Origin: JBKPFU01 sp046728975
Lineage (GTDB): Bacteria > Actinomycetota > Thermoleophilia > Gaiellales > Gaiellaceae
Length of the DNA stretch: 7,070 nt
Reading direction: 5' to 3'
NCBI GenBank assembly: GCA_046728975.1
Contig: JBKPFU010000114.1
Coordinates: forward strand, 1-7,070
Within the stretch, counting starts at the first letter, position 1, and each line of letters starts with the position of its first letter. A program made the position numbers and the translations under genes. Shown in pieces: positions 5,274-7,070 of this stretch. The notes under the pieces were generated by a model. The model was not told where the DNA came from and searched no databases. It saw only the letters and a program-made list of their open reading frames with translations.

Positions 5274-6332
5274 CTAGCGCGAGTTCTCTCTAAGCCAGTG
5301 GGAGAGGTTGCGGAGGCCCTGCTCCGCGTTTTGGCCCGGTTTCGGGGCGTTGACTTGCGCCGGTTGCGGGGGCGGGGATCCGCCGTTGCCTGACGCGAGC
5401 GCGACCGCGACCGCGACCGCGATCGCAGCCGCGACGGCGACCAGGGCGGCGCCGGCCTTCCACCGCCGAGCGATGTGGAGTTGCCCCCGTGCACGTGCGA
5501 GCGGCACCGTCGGCGCCGTCGCGCTCTGGGGATCGAGCTCTACGGCAAGAGCCTGCGCGGACCGCGGGCGGTATTCCGGGTTCCGCGCCAGGCAACGCAT
5601 GATCGGGTCCTCGACACGGGGCGGAACGCCCGGAGCGATCTCGGCAAGCGGCGCCGGCCCGCGCTTTTGCTTCTCCGCGAGCTCGGCGACCGATTCGAGC
5701 TCGTACGGCGGCCGGCCGCCGATCGCCTCGTAGAGCACCGCGCCGAGCGAATAGAGGTCGGCCGCGGGCGTAACCTCTTCGCCCGCGGCCTGCTCGGGCG
5801 AGAGATAGGCCGCGGTTCCGAGGATCGTCCCGGCCTGCGTGAGTCGCGTCTCCTCTGCGGCGCGAGCGATGCCGAAGTCGGCGATCTTGAGCGTCCCGTC
5901 GTCGCGGACGAGCAGGTTCTGCGGCTTGACGTCGCGGTGCACGATCCCGTGCTCGTGTGCGTGCTCGAGCGCGGAGCAGGCCTGTTTCCCGAGCTCGACC
6001 GCCTCCTGCCACGGCAGTCGCCCGCGCCGCTTCAGGATCTCGGCGAGGTTCTCGCCGTCGACGAGCTCCATGACGATGTACGGGACGCCGTCGTCGCCTG
6101 CGTCGAAGACCTGGACGACGTTCGGGTGGGCGAGCCGTGCGGCGGTGCGGGCCTCGCGAAGGAAGCGGCGGCGGAAGTTCTCGTCGCGGGCAAACCCCTC
6201 ATCGAGCATCTTGACCGCGACCAGGCGGTCGAGCTCCTCGTCATGCGCCCGATACACCGTCGCCATGCCACCGGCCGCGATGATCCCGTCGATCCGGTAC
6301 CGGCCCGCGACCGTCCGGACGCTAGTCCTCAT
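5274..6332 (-). CDS. PknB-type membrane Ser/Thr protein kinase without PASTA domains
   Basis: A 352-residue Hanks-type kinase that phosphorylates Ser/Thr of cytoplasmic proteins. The kinase domain (about 12-268) has the glycine loop AAGGMATVY (19-27), K41 in VAVKML, E60 in helix C, HRDVKPQN (132-139), DFG (152-154), an activation loop with T162, T165, T169 and T173, and SPE (178-180), so it should be active. A basic juxtamembrane stretch leads to a single membrane span (about 293-313, almost all Ala/Val). The outside tail is only about 39 residues: Gly/Pro-rich (GNGGSPPPQPAQ), then a short amphipathic end around GLRNLSHWLRENSR. PknB proteins with PASTA repeats are normally above 550 residues, so ligand sensing must differ here. 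The ATG at 6332 lies inside the end of the lipoprotein gene (11-bp overlap) after a purine-rich GAAGAAGGG, arguing for translational coupling. Its substrates are unknown. Confidence 0.95.
   Translation of the reverse strand: MRTSVRTVAGRYRIDGIIAAGGMATVYRAHDEELDRLVAVKMLDEGFARDENFRRRFLREARTAARLAHPNVVQVFDAGDDGVPYIVMELVDGENLAEILKRRGRLPWQEAVELGKQACSALEHAHEHGIVHRDVKPQNLLVRDDGTLKIADFGIARAAEETRLTQAGTILGTAAYLSPEQAAGEEVTPAADLYSLGAVLYEAIGGRPPYELESVAELAEKQKRGPAPLAEIAPGVPPRVEDPIMRCLARNPEYRPRSAQALAVELDPQSATAPTVPLARARGQLHIARRWKAGAALVAVAAAIAVAVAVALASGNGGSPPPQPAQVNAPKPGQNAEQGLRNLSHWLRENSR
5401..5442. repeat. Degenerate GCGACC hexamer repeat in the kinase membrane span
   Basis: Seven tandem six-base units: three exact GCGACC copies (5401-5418), then GCGATC, GCAGCC, GCGACG and GCGACC. 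On the minus strand they encode alternating Ala-Val in the kinase's membrane segment. A change by one unit would add or remove two residues in frame. Confidence 0.75.
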
Positions 6333-6720
6333 GGCCCTTCTTCTTGCCGTTCTTGCCGCCCTTGCCGTGCCCCTTGCGGTGCTCCTCGCCTTCGTGTTCG
6401 GTCGTTGTCGTCGCCGTCGTCGTCGCGGGCGCGACCTCGCATGGCACCTCGGCCGCGATCCTGTCGATGCTGTTCAGGAGAGGCCTGCGGAACGGCGGCG
6501 CAATCGTCGTCGCGACGCGGCGCCGCAGGCCAACGAGATCGGTCCGCGCGCGGCAGCCGTCGACAGTGACTTCGTCGGCGATCCTGTCGGTCTCGGCGGC
6601 GAGCCGTTGCGCGAGCGCCGCGTTCAGTTTGGGCGGCTCGGCCCGCTGGTTCTCGCGGCCGCCACAGGCGGCCAGCAGCAGGACGCTAAACGCCGTGAGC
6701 CAGACGCTCGGCGAGCGCAT
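6322..6720 (-). CDS. Small lipoprotein with two extra cysteines and a His/Lys/Gly tail
   Basis: A 132-residue predicted lipoprotein. The N-terminus MRSPSVWLTAFSVLLLAAC is a short lipoprotein signal with lipobox LAAC, so C19 should be lipidated and the rest face outside the membrane. Residues 31-96 look helical and contain C56 (DGCRAR) and C94 (VPCEV), which could form a disulfide. Next comes a Thr linker (100-107) and a highly charged tail (108-132: four His, many Lys/Gly) that might bind metal or anionic wall polymers. The start is fixed by the signal peptide and by a good Shine-Dalgarno (AAAGGGGA, 7 bases upstream). It overlaps the phosphoesterase gene by 35 bp and the kinase gene by 11 bp. 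I do not recognise a named family; a partner or sensor role with the kinase is inferred only from position and shared location at the membrane. Confidence 0.85.
   Translation of the reverse strand: MRSPSVWLTAFSVLLLAACGGRENQRAEPPKLNAALAQRLAAETDRIADEVTVDGCRARTDLVGLRRRVATTIAPPFRRPLLNSIDRIAAEVPCEVAPATTTATTTTEHEGEEHRKGHGKGGKNGKKKGHED
6335..6343 (-). promoter_or_regulatory. Ribosome binding site of the kinase gene
   Basis: Purine-rich GAAGAAGGG on the minus strand, ending two bases before the kinase ATG and lying within the last codons of the lipoprotein gene. It supports the 6332 start and translational coupling. Confidence 0.5.
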
Positions 6721-7070
6721 CGGGCAGTCCCCTTTCGCGAATTTCCACCTGTGTCTGCTCTATGTCATACGGGACTCTTCGAAACGTCGCCTTGGACCCG
6801 AGTTCCAGCAGCAGATAGGCGGCGCGCGGATCTCCGTCCCTGGGTTGTCCCACGGAGCCCGGATTGAGCAGCCAGCGGCCCGAATCGAGCTCGGGCTCGG
6901 CTCCGTCTCCCGCGACTCCGCCACCGAGGCGGCTGCCCTCGAGCTGGATGGCGAGCGGCACGTGGCTGTGGCCGACGAGGATCACGGCGGCTTCGGTCAT
7001 ATCGAGCGCGGCGTGCGCTCCCTCGTAGGTGAGCACGTAGTCCCAGACCGGGTCGCGGGGGCTCGCGTGG
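6686..7070 (-). CDS. Calcineurin-like metallophosphoesterase, C-terminal part (5' end outside window)
   Basis: The last 127 residues of a small metal-dependent phosphoesterase of the YfcE/MJ0936-like group (Metallophos_2 type). The frame is open to the window edge and begins H-A-S-P-R-D-P-V-W-D-Y-V, matching the family's HGSPRDPVWEYV segment, whose His binds metal; the GTG at 7036 is therefore internal. Next are the metal-binding VGHSH (within VILVGHSHVPLA) and the NPGSVGQPRDGDPRAAY signature, followed by a C-terminal strand region. The N-terminal D-x-H and GN motifs lie beyond the window. The 3' end runs 35 bp into the lipoprotein gene, so it is probably the first or an upstream gene of a three-gene minus-strand operon. 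The substrate is unknown; such enzymes act on phosphodiesters or nucleotides, and it need not be the phosphatase paired with the kinase. Confidence 0.92.
   Translation of the reverse strand, partial: HASPRDPVWDYVLTYEGAHAALDMTEAAVILVGHSHVPLAIQLEGSRLGGGVAGDGAEPELDSGRWLLNPGSVGQPRDGDPRAAYLLLELGSKATFRRVPYDIEQTQVEIRERGLPDALAERLAHGV
6728..6735 (-). promoter_or_regulatory. Ribosome binding site of the lipoprotein gene
   Basis: AAAGGGGA on the minus strand, 7 bases before the ATG at 6720, the clearest Shine-Dalgarno in the window. It lies inside the phosphoesterase coding sequence and decides the lipoprotein start. Confidence 0.6.

Noticed and set aside
5266..5279. Short hairpin CGCTA / TAGCG overlapping the kinase stop codon
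   Set aside because: Only five pairs with a four-base loop; could occur by chance and adds nothing to the larger palindrome.
5178..5393. Plus-strand 71-codon frame beginning in the intergenic palindrome
   Set aside because: Arg-rich, motif-free, built from the palindrome and the antisense of the kinase tail; no ribosome binding site.
5475..6867. Long plus-strand open frames across the kinase, lipoprotein and phosphoesterase genes
   Set aside because: They are GC-rich mirror frames with Arg/Ser/Pro-heavy composition and no motifs, while the minus strand carries full kinase, lipobox and GHSH motifs.

Overview
This 7,070-base window is a GC-rich, densely packed bacterial chromosome segment. 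I see no insertion sequence, phage gene, CRISPR array, rRNA or tRNA. Protein style suggests a high-GC actinobacterial lineage, most likely Thermoleophilia (Gaiellales/Solirubrobacterales type). The reasons are compact glycolytic enzymes, a membrane Ser/Thr kinase beside a small lipoprotein, GTG/TTG starts and little Shine-Dalgarno signal. That placement is from memory of family sequences, not from a search.

Layout: (1) 1-873, + strand: the 3' part of pgk, whose 5' end lies outside the window. (2) 880-2382, - strand: a membrane protein with an N-terminal transporter-like half and a C-terminal spermidine-synthase-fold half. It fills the space between pgk and tpiA, 6 bp from the pgk stop and 9 bp from the tpiA start. 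(3) 2392-3087 tpiA and 3063-4505 gpmI, + strand, overlapping by 25 bp. (4) 4533-5105, + strand: an ECF sigma factor, preceded by a TACAAT box and a very short leader. (5) 5106-5273: a 168-bp gap between convergent genes, holding a GC-rich hairpin and an 89-nt imperfect palindrome. (6) 5274-7070, - strand: three overlapping genes read right to left, namely a metallophosphoesterase (5' end outside the window), a small lipoprotein with two extra cysteines and a His/Lys/Gly-rich tail, and a PknB-type Ser/Thr kinase with one membrane span and no PASTA domains.

Function: pgk, tpiA and gpmI belong to lower glycolysis/gluconeogenesis. All three keep their catalytic residues but look shortened in surface or connecting segments. 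The most unusual points are the opposite-strand gene embedded in this glycolytic set (a possible noncontiguous operon), the compact PGK with altered nucleotide-site glycines, the long palindrome between convergent genes, and the tightly coupled lipoprotein-kinase pair, which may be a small envelope-sensing unit. Most of the window is ordinary core genome; I do not see a clear new defence or mobile system.
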